DNA from: Strongylocentrotus droebachiensis
Taxonomy: Eukaryota > Echinodermata > Echinoidea > Camarodonta > Strongylocentrotidae
Reading direction: 5' to 3'
Length of the DNA stretch: 64,000 nt
Assembly: GCA_035222895.1 (NCBI GenBank)
Contig: JAVYIG010006365.1
Location: forward strand, 55,168-119,167
In this document: positions 1-12,208 of the stretch, piece by piece
How positions within the stretch are numbered: position 1 is the stretch's first letter
Layout of the letters: every line of letters starts with the position of its first letter
Program-made: the position numbers and the translations under genes
Notes under the pieces: model-generated
Told to the model about the DNA's origin: nothing
Databases searched by the model: none
What the model saw: only the letters and a program-made list of their open reading frames with translations

Positions 1-300
1 TTATATCTTTGACTTTGCTCACGATGAATTCGATACAAATGTTTGTAAGTACATTCTACTAAGTAACTCATTATAATGATGTCTATTTACATCTAAACAG
101 TTTAATAGACCTAGACTATTTGTAGACAGAAATAACCTCTGGTATGGAAATTCTTTATTATGAAACTGACATTAGTCAATCTTCGCCATACACATAGAGA
201 GGCCGTCAGTAGAGCCGGGCATAGTCTCAGCAGAATGACCATCGATTAGACTCAGACGTCAGAGACTGAAACTTTCCGTCTTGTTACGTTATTTAAAATG
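1..300. repeat. Copy of a non-autonomous element also present at 33811-34650
   Basis: The stretch from about 127 (GTAGACAGAAATAACC) to about 280 aligns with two separated parts of 33811-34650: the GTAGACAGAAATAACC block near 33817 and the block TAGTCTCAG...CGATTAGA...GAGACTGAA near 34580-34625. About 650 bases of the second copy are absent here, so this is an internally shorter version. No coding capacity. Class unknown; a non-autonomous DNA element is most likely. Confidence 0.5.
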
Positions 301-1097
301 AATGAATAAATAAATAAAAAATGAGGGGAAATGAAACTCGACCAAGAAAATTATCAATTTTAAGGATGTCAAACAAAACCGGGTCTGGTTTAATAATTTC
401 TTTATTCTATTTCTACACTTGGCCTTGGGTCCATTTTCAATTTGCAAAGAACAATCACCCTGCAATTCTCATCTCATGAACTTTATTTTATTTTTTTACT
501 CTAGATAGTAGGCCTAAGCCCTAACAAAGTTAGATCTAGATCTATTTAGATCTAGTCGTATTCTTACTATATTCTTCAGTATACTTACTTAGAATACCTA
601 ACCATAGGAGCACACATCTTCACAGGTTCCTTGGACTGGAAGAGCTGCAGTGGGGAAATATGTGTCGCCTCTTCCATAATGAAGTTGGGAAGATTGTTCC
701 TTGACCTTGGCCTGGCCTTGTTGGCTGTTGTGAAGTTACAGCACACAGATCAAAGTGTATGGGACTGATCTCGTAAAATTTAACTTCGATGAGAACAAAA
801 ATCATGGAAATGACTTTGATCCTGTCGCTTAGATTTTATTTTACCGTTAACTTGTCCATTTCATAAGATATTGCACTTGAAAATAGCAGGAACTTAAAAG
901 CATAAGATTGATTTTGCCATTCTGGCAGGCGGCATGTTCTCTGTGAAGTCGAGTCGCGCGGTACGGTATACAAGTACAGTACAGCCACCCCAGCAAAGCA
1001 TAGACAGAGAGTCAATGCTAATTAATGCGTAGCTGCTACACAGTGTAAATATAAGTTCATTCGTCATATGCACACCGAGCAACGCAACAACAGCATC
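301..1097. other. Upstream region and probable 5' UTR of PRPF18
   Basis: No gene recognised. It contains a TAGATCTA-rich patch at about 530-557 and moderately GC-rich sequence from about 925 to 1097 that probably holds the PRPF18 promoter and 5' UTR. No TATA box or initiator could be assigned with confidence. Confidence 0.4.
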
Positions 1098-3803
1098 ATG
1101 GATTTTTTGAAAGCCGAAATTGCAAGGAAGAAAAAGCAACTGGAAAAGACAAACCTTGTCGGCGGGGTAAGTGAAAGTTTGAACTTAGACTTAAAATGAA
1201 AATTAACTGCATGAAAGATTTCCTTTTGACTCATGTTTGTCTTGTTTTCATGATTAATGTGCGAGAGTGTGAATTTTGTCGGAGAGGATATTCCCAGCTA
1301 TTTACTTTTGTGTTGGGCAATATGTGTCTCTAAATGTCTCTACAAAAGTACAAGGCATGCTACAAAATTAGTTTGGCGCTAGTTCAGAATCATATCCAGA
1401 CTTTGACCCGTAACGGTACCCTAATAAAACATACCCAAAATGAAGTAAATATTCATCAAATGTTCAAATAACGGTCATGATTTAAAAGTTGTGGTCTTAC
1501 CTGTTTCGTGTCAATTTTCTTAATTATTCAGGCTTCATACTAACAGTATTTCATTAAAACACAATACATGTTTCTTTGGATAATACAATTTGATGTTATT
1601 TTTTTGGGGGGCAGTATTTTTCGGGAAAAAACTCTGATATTAGTATAGAAGTCTACACTTTCTCACAGGTTTCACGGCAAACAGCTGCACAGGACAAGTG
1701 CATTCAGATGGTGGGTTGGGGGCGGGCGCACGCCTGCGTGAAGTTTTGAGTTGAAAATGTGTTTATTATTGATATTTTAATCTATACGTAATTTTTTAGC
1801 TCGAGATTCAAGAATAGGGTCAATGAAGAACCAAATAAATTTGCATTTATCTACTCATTATCACGACCACTGAATTAAATGACATTTAGCTGCTGAAAAC
1901 AAATTATACTGAAAATTGCAACTGCTTTTGAAAGAAAAGGGGGTTTTGTACACAAAGGATTAGCATGTTTGTATTGTTCTTTGAATTGTACTGTGTGTTT
2001 GACAACATTCTACAAGCATACAGATCTGCAAAATTCAATCTATTGTATAATTGTATTGGACATTAATGTTTGATATTCAGGTTTCACTTGTAGTTGTAAC
2101 GTTACAAAATACCTGTAAGTAATATGTTTTGCAATCTGGTAACATTGGTTTTTGTAGGACATGTTAACAAACTCAAAAACTTTCATCCAAGTGTTGAACA
2201 ATACAACTTGAGAGTGAATCCTTCATTTTTATTTTTATGACCCATGTTTACCAATGCAACAGAAGAACGAACAGTATATGTCTTGTGTTACCTGTTGTGC
2301 CCTATGAAACCTAATGTGCATTGTTCTTTTTTTGTTATTATCCAGGGGAGTGGGACAAAGACATACAAGAGAGCTGACTTCAAAGCAAAGCAGGAGGAAG
2401 AATATTGGAAGAAACACAAAGTGAGTGAAAACAAGTGAATACAAATTATTGTGATCTTATAGGGCAAAATAAAACAAAATCAAGTAAAACGTCCATGCCC
2501 GCTTCCTTTTTTGAGGCTGTCTGCTTTTTTTTTCTTAACGAAAAAACAATTGCAGATTTTGTTTTGTTTTTACTGCTAAAAGGAGATTTGTCAACAACAA
2601 AAAAATATATACATAAAACCTGGCCGCAATCTTGAAAATAACCAGACCGAAAGTCTTGGAAAATGTGCCAAGCAGCCTAGTATGGATTTGAATGGGGGGG
2701 TGGGGGGGGGGGGGGTGGGGGTGGTTGTCCTTGGGGGGTAATTTTTCAGGGGGTGATTGTCCAAGGGGTTTATTGTCCTGATAAGGTTGAAATGTTTTAC
2801 AGGTCCCGGGCACACACAGACACAGACTACCAGGTACGAAAAAAAATATTTAAAACATAATCCTGATTATAGCTTTCAGTGGTGTGCACATTCCAAGTTA
2901 GATTTATTGCTGTCTCCCTTTTGTGTTCACTTTATTTTTTTGCTTTGCTCGGTGGCAAAGACCATGTGGAAGTGTGTCTAATTGTATCTCATATTTTTCT
3001 TTTTTTTTGCTTAGGTTGCGGATGATGATGAAGAAAGTAGCAAAAAGAAGGCTAGAAAAGAAAGGCTTCCCAGTGACTCCCTCTCAGATGATCCCAATCT
3101 TGTAACACTCTCAAGGCAAGAGGTAAGGAAGGAACAAATATCTCATTTAGGGCAGTCATTTATCAAGGCCTAAATGTGCTCCTTTTTAAAATAAAAACTG
3201 TAGCTCAAAATATGTATTAAAAACAAGCTATGTCAGTAAAGTTCTTTAAAATGAAAATTTGTGTGGAAAGCAGTGATTTTCAACTGCTTAACCTGTTGCT
3301 AATGACAATGTATGCATTTTAACACCTTTTTCTTGGTGAAAAAAGAAACTAAAATCAAGCAGCATATAGTAGCACATTTCTTATATGAAAAAATATTTGT
3401 TCACTGCTTTGTAGGGATAAAGAGAGAAGTCAAGGAATAAAGAAGGGTGGAAGAAATACAGGTAGCGGAGGCATATTTTGATAAATTATTACTTTTGTGC
3501 AATATACAAGTACATGTATGTGTTGATAGCTCCAGGTATTAGAAATGATAAATGTTTCACCCAATTTACGCTTTTAGGTGGTAAGACGATTGCGAGAAAG
3601 GTCCGAGCCTATAAGGTTGTTTGGAGAGACAGACACAGAAGCTTTCTTCAGACAGAGGAAAATTGAGATGCTTGCCCCAGAAGTCAACAAGGTAAGATAA
3701 GGGCAATTACATTTGAATGAGCTTATCTTGGTTGTGCATGTTGTTTTCAAATCCAGCATTGTCTTCTTATTCTTTGAATACCTTCTAATTTGTGATATTA
3801 CAA

Positions 3804-3839
<36 letters not shown>

Positions 3840-6800
3840 CTCCTTATCGATCATCCGTATATTTTCTCTCTATGATATCTCTCTATTTTATCACATTCTG
3901 TCTCAGCCCCGTTTGTTTTAGCTCCCCCTCCCCAACCTTTCTCCCTCTTGCTGTTGAATGAATGTCTTCTTACAGAGATCTTTCAATGCACATTTGTGCC
4001 ATTACATTGAAACTTTCTCAGGCACTTACTGTGCGATGTGCAGATGATGCACGTATCAGTAATGTACAGATGTATTTAAGTTGTTGCACTGTCAATGACA
4101 ATGACAATAACAATGAAATAACAATTATTAATCTATAATACTCTGCTATTTAAAACATTTGATCAAACTTCACAATATAAAATTATAAAACATACACAGA
4201 TGAAGATGATAAGAAGCATACAATCTGTACAGAAAAGAAACAAAATTTATAATATTTCAAATTTCTTCAATTCTCTTCAGGGTCTACGGAATGACTTCAA
4301 GGAAGCTATGGACAAAGTTGACCAGCAGTACCTCGATGAACTGGTCAAGGCTCAGGGAGAGGACGTCCCGACCAGTGCTTATGACATGAAGTATGAAGAC
4401 GATGGAAACACTATAGACTCCATCATAGAGATGGCTAAAGGAATTGGCAAGGGTGACGAGGTGGTGGATAATAAAGTTGTCCTCGTTTACATCAAGGTAT
4501 GTTTATTGATCAACAATAATAATAATAATAATAATAATAGCTCACATTTATAATGTGCCTAATACTTTGTTTCTAGGCGCAGCACATATTATTACCCCGG
4601 TCATCAAATTTAGGCTTACCCACAACACAATGTATGCACATTTTCTACTCCCTGGGGAGCATTCCAGCCAGTCACCATTTTACAAGCGCCAATTTTAAAA
4701 GTCACAGAAATATTGATATTTAAAGGTAGGCGTTACTACTGCAGCTAGAAGGGATTAGACCACACAGCGAGCCAGCGAGGTCATTGTGACAGGTGGCTAT
4801 CTCATTAACTCAGCTCTCATTTAACATAAGGAAAAGAGGATCATGGGGGACCAACAGGCACCGATTTAGGAAGTTCTCTATATAGAGGGAGCAAGTAGCT
4901 ACAAGTAGGACAGTGTGCCTTTAAGGAGTTTATAGGTAAATTTATTATCGGAATGGGCCTGCTGCGATGTCCGTGCAAAATTACATGTGTTTAAATTGAG
5001 CCACGAGGCTAGAACCAATATACTGCCCACTATGGTAAAAAGCAGTATAACGAGCAGCAGGCCCCTTTCGATAAAAATGTACCCAGTTACTCCTCGATTA
5101 TCACAATTTCTGTGGCATTTCTTGGACGACTATTGAATTCTTTGTTCAAGTTATGTATCTGATTATGGTAATTTTGAGCAGTAGTTGTCTTTCCAATTGT
5201 GCTTTTGTAGTTTTGAATGATTTCTTGATACGATCACGTATATTGGTTTGGGTTCGTTCGGGCACGCATTACAGCTAACGAGGTGCACTGCGCATTTTTT
5301 CTGTGACTAGTCTGAACTTGCCTCGCAACAGCTATCAGTATCGAAACTTGTGATTACCAAGTAATTTTCCGCTTTAAAAAAAAGCATGCAGTGTTTAAAA
5401 TAATATTTTTTTCCCAGATTTTTTTTTTTTTAGGGATGCGCCTTATACACAGTTGCGCCTTATACACAGAGATTTACGGTATGCACTGTAAGGTGTAACA
5501 CAAATTGCCAAATGTCAATATGTATTGAGACATTGTATTCATTCATAACTTACATCTGTTGCAAAGGTTATATGTGTACCTGTATGAACTGGATGAAAAA
5601 CCCTTAACATTATTATACAGTGTACCATGGTAAAAGTATGACTACCAGTAGTTTTGTTAAAAAGTTATCAATACCATCCTGTTAGGAATTCTAATTGTCC
5701 ATACAAATTATGGATATTTCAGTAATGTTGATGTGATTCAATTATAAATGAAGTGAGCTTGGCTGTAAAGGTCTTTACAAAACATTTTAATTCAGTTTAA
5801 AAAAAATAATATGAACATCTTGGCATGCATTGTTTGATCACATACAATTTTCTGCCCAATAATTGTCCAGTTTTTGCTGAAAGGTTGGGCTCAGGATCTG
5901 AATCGTAGACCAGAAGATCTCAAGAGAAGCATGAAAGGAAGATTACAAAGTGCAACCTACAGTCAAACAGAAGGATACCTCAAACCACTTTTCTCTAAAT
6001 TGAAGAAAAAGGTAAGAGATTTATTTTCAGGTATCTGCTAACATTACATTGTCCACTGACTTCACTGTTGAGATTGTTTATACATGAAATGCTCCTCTTG
6101 AAACTTATATGGTTTGTAAGACATCAAATGATGGAAATGACTGGATTGTTTTCAATATTGTTGCAGTAGTGTAATAAATCATACAGGTACATGCGTTTCA
6201 TATATATATATAAAGTTAAAGACTACATTATTCATACCCTTACCAGGTTTAGTAAATTGTTAAGTATGTGCAAAATTGATTTGTCCTGAGTTTCTTATCT
6301 TGAGAATGTGACGTATTGAAGCTTACATCTAAAAGTATTCAAAAAGTATTCAAAAAAGGCCCTAAAATAACCAGTCCACCTTTCATTCATTAGGTTATAA
6401 AAAACAAAAAAACACATCAAATTTACAAGGGGTATGAATTTTTCAGTTGTTTGACGTATGTATCCACTTTATTCAAAGTGTTCGTCATTACAACATAAAC
6501 AGAGAAGTAAACGTTCAAACCCAACATCCATGGCACAGTGTAGTATAACATGGAGTTGTATAATCCAATGAAACATTTATTGTATTTTAATAAAATAATG
6601 TTAGTAGGAAGCCTGAAAAATTATGGATAATGTGGATTAGATTGTAAAGGATTTTTTTTTTCAAAGTCTAAACTCATGTTTCTCACTCTGTCCTTCTGCA
6701 TATTTCATTCTTTGAAGTATTTTTATTATTAATGTTACATTAACACTGTTTTTTTTTAAATTTCATTTTATTCATTTAGTCCCTTTCTCCAGATATTTTG

Positions 6801-8566
6801 GACAGTCTTATAACGATCATCAAGTTCCTGTTGCAGAGAGAATATGTGAAAGTGAGTCAACCGTAAAAGATATAATACAACATGCAACAGAATCTTAGCT
6901 CCAATTTATTTCATTGAGCAGTCATTCGTAACTGCAATGATCAGAATCTTCTGATGTTTATAACAACTATTGATTCACATTCACCTGTTTAATAGACTGT
7001 TTAGGATTGTTCAGTTGCAGTGTACTTTATAGACAGATTAATATGCAGTGGGAAATTGTGACTTATTGCATTATTGTAATGAACTGAACTGGCACTCCTC
7101 TTGTGTACCTGCTGTGTTTGTTCTCACTTCTCTAGTATGAGTTAGGAATAATAAAGTATTATTTATTTGTTTTTAGTCATCCTTCACCTTTTTCTTCTTC
7201 TTCTCCTCCTTCTCCTTTGTCTTGTGTTTGAGGAAGGAAAGGGCATTTCCCCACGATCTGCCACCTCAAATATGTGTACAATTACAAAATAGAATTGTTA
7301 TGTAACTAGGCATAATACTTTCGTTTAGGTATTCACTTATCATACAGATTTCAGAGCTGTACAAAGCTGAATCAAGAAAGTGAAATAGCATAACCGTTCA
7401 GGCTCTGGAATCCAGCATGCATTTTCCTGAAGTTTGTTTCATGGCGGAGGAAGTAAGAAAATGAAAAAAATATTGACATTACGGTAACAACCAAAATTTT
7501 GAAGCTGTGGGACCATGCATTTATTTCTTCTCACTTTTGTTTCCATACAGGCCAATGATTCCTATCTTCAGATGGCCATTGGGAATGCTCCATGGCCCAT
7601 TGGTGTTACCATGGTCGGTATTCACGTCCGTACGGGACGAGAGAAGATCTTCTCCAAGAATGTTGCTCGTATCCTTTTCTTATGATGAACCTGAAGGTAG
7701 TGTCCAGGGCCTGATGCACAAAACTTACCATTAATGGTAACTACCATGGAAACCTTGATTTTGATTGGCTGTTGAGCCCTGTTACCATGGTAGTTGCCAT
7801 TGATGGCAAAGTTACCATCAATGGTAAGTTTTATGCAACAGGCCCTGGTTTGTTGGATTCTTGTTCTTCAAGTGCAGGTCTCTAAAGGTTACAAATCCAT
7901 AAACTATACATTTATTCACAAATATTTGACAAATATTGACATATAGATATAGTGAATTAAAAAAATGAAAAAAAAATGAAATCTGAATCCATTGAAGACC
8001 TTTAAATCCATTTGAACATGAAAGGGGAAGATAGAAAGATATTTGTCTTAACTGGATGATATTGACGATTTTACTTTTACTATTATACTTGTTGTGACAT
8101 CATGTTTGTGTTTCATTCCTTAATTATCACATTCCAATAGACGTATTGAATGACGAGACACAACGAAAGTATATCCAGGTGTGTATGCATTTTGTTTGTT
8201 CCTAGATATAGTGATACATTGAATTCATCTTGAAATCGTTCCTCATTTGACATTCAACAAGGTTATGCTTGAATTGTTTCTGATTTGTCTATAATACAGG
8301 CTTCTATATGAAGAAAAGTATTGAGGAATACCACTTTTACTAGTTATAAATCCATGAATGAGAATGAGCATTTCAATATCAGCTTCTAATAGTCACTATA
8401 TTAAGTTAATGAATAGGTTTTGATGATGAAGTAATTTTTTTCCTTTTCCTCCTTGTTTTGTTTCATATAAAATCAGGCACTGAAGAGACTGATGACCCTT
8501 TGTCAGAGGCACTATCCTACAGATCCCTCAAAGAGTGTAGAGTATCAAGGAGTTCATTTGTTCTGA
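1098..8566 (+). CDS. PRPF18: Pre-mRNA-splicing factor 18 (PRPF18), 10 coding exons
   Basis: PRPF18 is a U5 snRNP-associated factor that acts in the nucleus at the second catalytic step of splicing (3' splice site joining). Coding exons: 1098-1166, 2346-2420, 3015-3122, 3578-3691, 4281-4496, 5871-6011, 6780-6851, 7551-7668, 8141-8178, 8477-8566; all introns are GT/AG and the phases join into 346 aa (human protein 342 aa). The start [14 protein letters not shown] matches the family N-terminus (human MDILKSEILRKRQ). Residues about 79-121 form the SFM/PRP4-like motif (TLSRQE, then [14 protein letters not shown]). Residues about 195-342 are the Prp18 domain, including the conserved loop region [14 protein letters not shown] encoded by exon 8. 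The C-terminus, VEYQGVHLF, differs from human VEYNAL. The gene converges on RAD18. Identification rests on remembered family sequence and is very secure. Confidence 0.97.
2690..2800. repeat. G-rich low-complexity patch with GGGGTAATTTTTC-type units
   Basis: Within PRPF18 intron 2. A poly-G tract is followed by units reading GGGGGGTAATTTTTCAG and GGGTGATTGTCCAAGGGG. The same unit is expanded at 32346-32665, so it is a dispersed repeat and not a simple G-run. Confidence 0.6.
4513..4800 (-). mobile_element. 3' fragment of a LINE or LINE-mobilised SINE, minus strand
   Basis: An AAT-microsatellite at 4516-4541 is followed by AGCTCACATTTATAATGTGCC. Read on the minus strand this is a 3' end of the L2/CR1 type (ATTATAAATGTGAGCT then a TTA-type tail). 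The adjoining sequence with CTCCCTGGGGAGCATTCCAG also belongs to it. It lies in PRPF18 intron 5, 17 bases from the donor of exon 5. The boundary at 4800 is approximate. Confidence 0.5.
5411..5481. repeat. Terminus of an 'ATAAGGCGCA' MITE
   Basis: The sequence carries two copies of TGCGCCTTATACACAG followed by AGATTTACGGTA. This matches the style of terminal inverted repeats beginning TACCGTAAAT...ATAAGGCGCA. No partner end was found nearby, so this appears to be a solitary or truncated end. Confidence 0.4.
7705..7847. mobile_element. 143-bp palindromic MITE in PRPF18 intron 8
   Basis: The ends are CAGGGCCTG and GGCCCTG. The inner arms also pair: ACTTACCATTAATGGTAA on the left against TTACCATCAATGGTAAG on the right, each containing smaller palindromes (ACCATGGT). 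It has no coding capacity and starts only 36 bases after the exon 8 donor. Flanks show no clear target duplication. Confidence 0.75.
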
Positions 8567-9759
8567 GAGGAAACTGGACAAATTTACAAAACTGACTATT
8601 CATGTATGTGGATTATTAAAGAGTCCACTTAAAAGATGGGGGTCCACCATGAAGCACTCACCATTCGTGGTCTTACATTATTGTAGAAGACATTTTCTGC
8701 CTAGTGTTCAGGCTTAAACCCTTGTCAGTTTTAACATGTAACAGAGGGTCTGGAATGTGAGACTATCTAGAGAAGTGCGACTGATGAAGCTTAAGGCTTT
8801 TGATATGGAATCCTGTTTAAGCATCTGTGCCTGCATATTAAGTGCAGCTCCATAGGCACTCACTGTAAATATGGATTGACTTGCTTGAGCACACTTTGGA
8901 CTCGGGGATCACCAATGACAGTGAAGGAGTAAATGAGAACAGACTTGCAACCACATGCAGACATCCATAGAGACATGGTTCAATCCACAAGTGTTAAAGA
9001 TGTGTATATAGAGAGATGGAGGACATGTTCCCATTCATCCGGAATACTGTGAAGCAGTGAAGTAGAACAATTGAGAGCTACATCAAGATTGAAAGTGTTT
9101 TAAGTAATATTTCTTGTAGGAATAAAATTGAAAATATTTCTTTTTCCTTTAATACCATTCACTAGTTTCTATCAAAGGGGGTTTGGTTGTGATAAAGAAG
9201 CTTTTGTTTCCTTAGAACGTATTTACTTGAAGACACTAGAATATAATTTTCTTATTCTTGCAGAATTGACAATTCCTGTTGTTTTTGGAGTTATTGTAGT
9301 CTTGTCTTAGCTATTTATGTTATGTGCTGTACATCGTCATGATAAATAATTGGTCTGAATATGCCACACATAATCAGGATCATCATACTGCATTCTCAGA
9401 AATTGTTGCTGTATTGCACATCCTTTCTTCCAGAATTACATGAAAGTGGATTTTGTAATACTTTATTATCAACTTGTGAGATTGTGAGACAGCACTGCTT
9501 GACGTCTTTTTCAATAGTAAACAATAAATCAATAATGTACACATGTGAGAGAAACCTCAAAATTTAATTCCCTTCCAGCTCACATTCAGTTTTTAATGCT
9601 GTAATATATTTGCGCACAAGTTATCTGTATGCTGTTTGAACTACATGTAGTCCTCTTGATGGCTGTCCAAGATCAGTAAATGGTTTTACTATAAATAATA
9701 CTCTGAAAGTGTTATGAATTGATCCATTGAGACTTGCATTGCAAAGCCAACCTAATAAT
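8567..9759 (+). other. PRPF18 3' UTR and downstream DNA
   Basis: No second coding region was recognised. AATAAA at 9121 and another at about 9522 are candidate polyadenylation signals for PRPF18. The small open frames here show no family resemblance. Confidence 0.5.
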
Positions 9760-11417
9760 TTAAAGGGCAATCCAACCCTTGTAATAACTTCATTGAAGAG
9801 GAAATATAAGAAAAATGTATAAGATCACTAAATCCATGCACATCTCAAATTGGTCAGTGGATTGCAGCATAGTCAAGGGGCAACTCTCCCTTTTGTCATG
9901 TACACAAATATCACCAATTTCTCCTTTTCACCCAAATGCCTTCTCCCTTGGGGCACTACTCAAAATATATTATGGATAGCACATTTTTACAGGTCCTTTA
10001 AAAAAAAAAAGACCCTCCTTCCTAAATCATACATGTATTGACATTTTAATCATTCTGTGTGTTGAAATAATAATAATAATTTAAAGTGCCCATACATAGT
10101 GATAACAACTTCCACTAATTCATGTGCTAGGACTAACATCTACATTATGCTCTTCAAAATTTCTCTATTGAAAGTTCAATTTTGGCTTTGATGGGGTTTG
10201 TACATGTAATGGTTTTCCTGAGAAGCAAATGAAGACATTACAAAATTCAAAGGTATTTTTGTTAACGTGATACTTTTATTGTGAATATAACATAAATGAA
10301 AGATTTGTTCATGATACAGAACAGCTTATATGTTCATTACAAAAACATTATTGCTAAAGACCAGTTGCTAACTAGGTAATCACTACATCGATTACATGTA
10401 CTTTGGTTTAATTTGTAGTAGAGCCGAGACTGCAAATACTTTATTCTGTAAAGCTAAATCTGTATCTGTATACACTTTAATAACTATACAGACAAAGTGA
10501 TATTAAACTATTTTATGATGAAAATTCCTTGCCTGTACATGCTTTTACTTTCTTTTTACACTTAAAAAAAACATGATGTCCGCAGTCAGAACTTCCTTGT
10601 TGCAGCCAAAAAAATACATTTGAAATGTTTTTCAAGGTACATTTGCACTCATTTACATTGCATGCTGCCTCACCACAATATAAGACATCAAAAATAAGTT
10701 GAATGTTTGTAACTTATTTACACCAGTGCAAATGAACACTTGTGTGTTTACTTTAAATGTGTTTACACAACCAATGTGTAAGTTAAAGCAGAACATTTTA
10801 AGATACACAATCATTATAGTAATCCTAGGTATAGCTTTGTGTCACATAGGCTGACATGCAATACACAAAGTTGTCAATTTGCATATTTACTCTACATTTT
10901 ACCCTTCAAATGTGTTCATGGTATATACAGTGACTGCTAAATTACAACAATGTGTCATTTAAAATCAGATAAAAAGCATGACAAAAATTTGAAATAAATC
11001 TGACCAATAATGAGAAAGTTATGAATGTTTGAAATATAAGATCAAAACAGGTTTCCCTTTTAGCGTATACAAAATATCACTGATTTCTGTTTTTATTTTT
11101 TGTAGTGCCTTCATCCTTGGGGCTCTACAAAAAATAAATTATTGTGAGTATAATTATTACAGATCCTCTAAATAGAAAAGAACATCCTAAGTCACACATA
11201 TTGAAAGATGACATTTTAGTTGTCCGCCACTACCTTACAGAGACAATACTGATTCAGCCAATTTGAAAAGCCCATACGTATAGTGATTACAATTTGCAAA
11301 AATTAATGACTTTCTTATTTTTGTCAGATATCGTTCAAACTTTCACCGGTCTACTTCTTTAATTTTTCTGCCTTCTTTTAGAGTTGTTTGCTATGTAAAG
11401 GTTGGAATTCCCTTTAA
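9760..11417. mobile_element. TTAA-bounded repeat with two diverged direct copies
   Basis: The left end reads TTAAAGGGCAATCCAACC and the right end GGTTGGAATTCCCTTTAA, which are inverted relative to each other. Inside, 9850-10240 and about 10990-11400 are similar in the same orientation (ATATCACCAATTTCT/ATATCACTGATTTCT, CTTGGGGC, CAGGTCC/CAGATCC, CCCATAC). This looks like two copies of one family, each missing one end, or a single element with an internal duplication. No transposase seen. Confidence 0.55.
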
Positions 11418-12208
11418 ACCTACAGTTAGATCTCAAGACAGATCCTTAAAAGTAGTAAGTACTGATATATAAGTTTACTGTGAACCACTAGTTTTGTTGT
11501 GTAAGAGACTTATTACATAAGACACTACACTCTACAGCAATGAACTTCACTTTCAATCATTTTTTTAAATGGTGCAGCAGCAAATAATGATGTAACTTTA
11601 ATGCCTCTTGGTATGATAATGATGTAATAAAAAATCAATGACACTTACCAGTAATAAACATGAAATAAGGTTTGACATAAAGGCTTAAAACTTTGAAAGA
11701 ACAAAAATAATTTGGGGGATTGTCATAGGTAATGATTTAGAATATACAGTGTACATGTATTAAAGAAAAGAAAAGAAATGGAACAATTATTTCTATATAA
11801 TATGATACATTTACATAAATTCACCCCAAGTTCACATAATGCATGATGAATTGTGATGAATCACCAACAAGTGAAAACTACTAGTATGTGCATAAATAAC
11901 TTCACCTTTAATTCTGAAATTATGAGTCTTGTCTTTGAATGATGGATCGGTCCACCAGGCATGATGGCTACATGGTAGAGCAGAGACCTTGTAACCAGGA
12001 GATCCCTTGTTTGATGCGCTAGTGCCCTTTGGAACGGAGAGGACATACACCTATTGGTCAGTTCGTCCCCAAGTTTGCTTTAACTACTTACAAGCATGCA
12101 CATGCTTTCTTTCGTAAAACAAACACCCAAATAAACCATAACTCGTGCAATAGGTGAAAAATGATAAGCTGACATGTGACATCACATGCAGATTAGAAAA
12201 AAAAGAAA
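11418..12208. other. Interval downstream of RAD18 with a SINE
   Basis: Apart from the SINE at 11955-12140 I see no gene. The minus-strand 3' UTR of RAD18 must lie here or in the adjacent repeat, but no polyadenylation site could be chosen with confidence. Confidence 0.4.
11955..12140 (+). mobile_element. tRNA-derived SINE copy A
   Basis: A tRNA-like head (ATGGCTACATGGTAGAGC, A-box-like) is followed by CCAGGAGATCCC and TGCGCTAGTGCCCTT, and a tail with CACATGCTTTC. The body matches 13166-13372, which carries the same TGCGCTAGTGCCCTT block and the same tail, so the two define one family. It lies downstream of the RAD18 stop codon. Confidence 0.6.
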
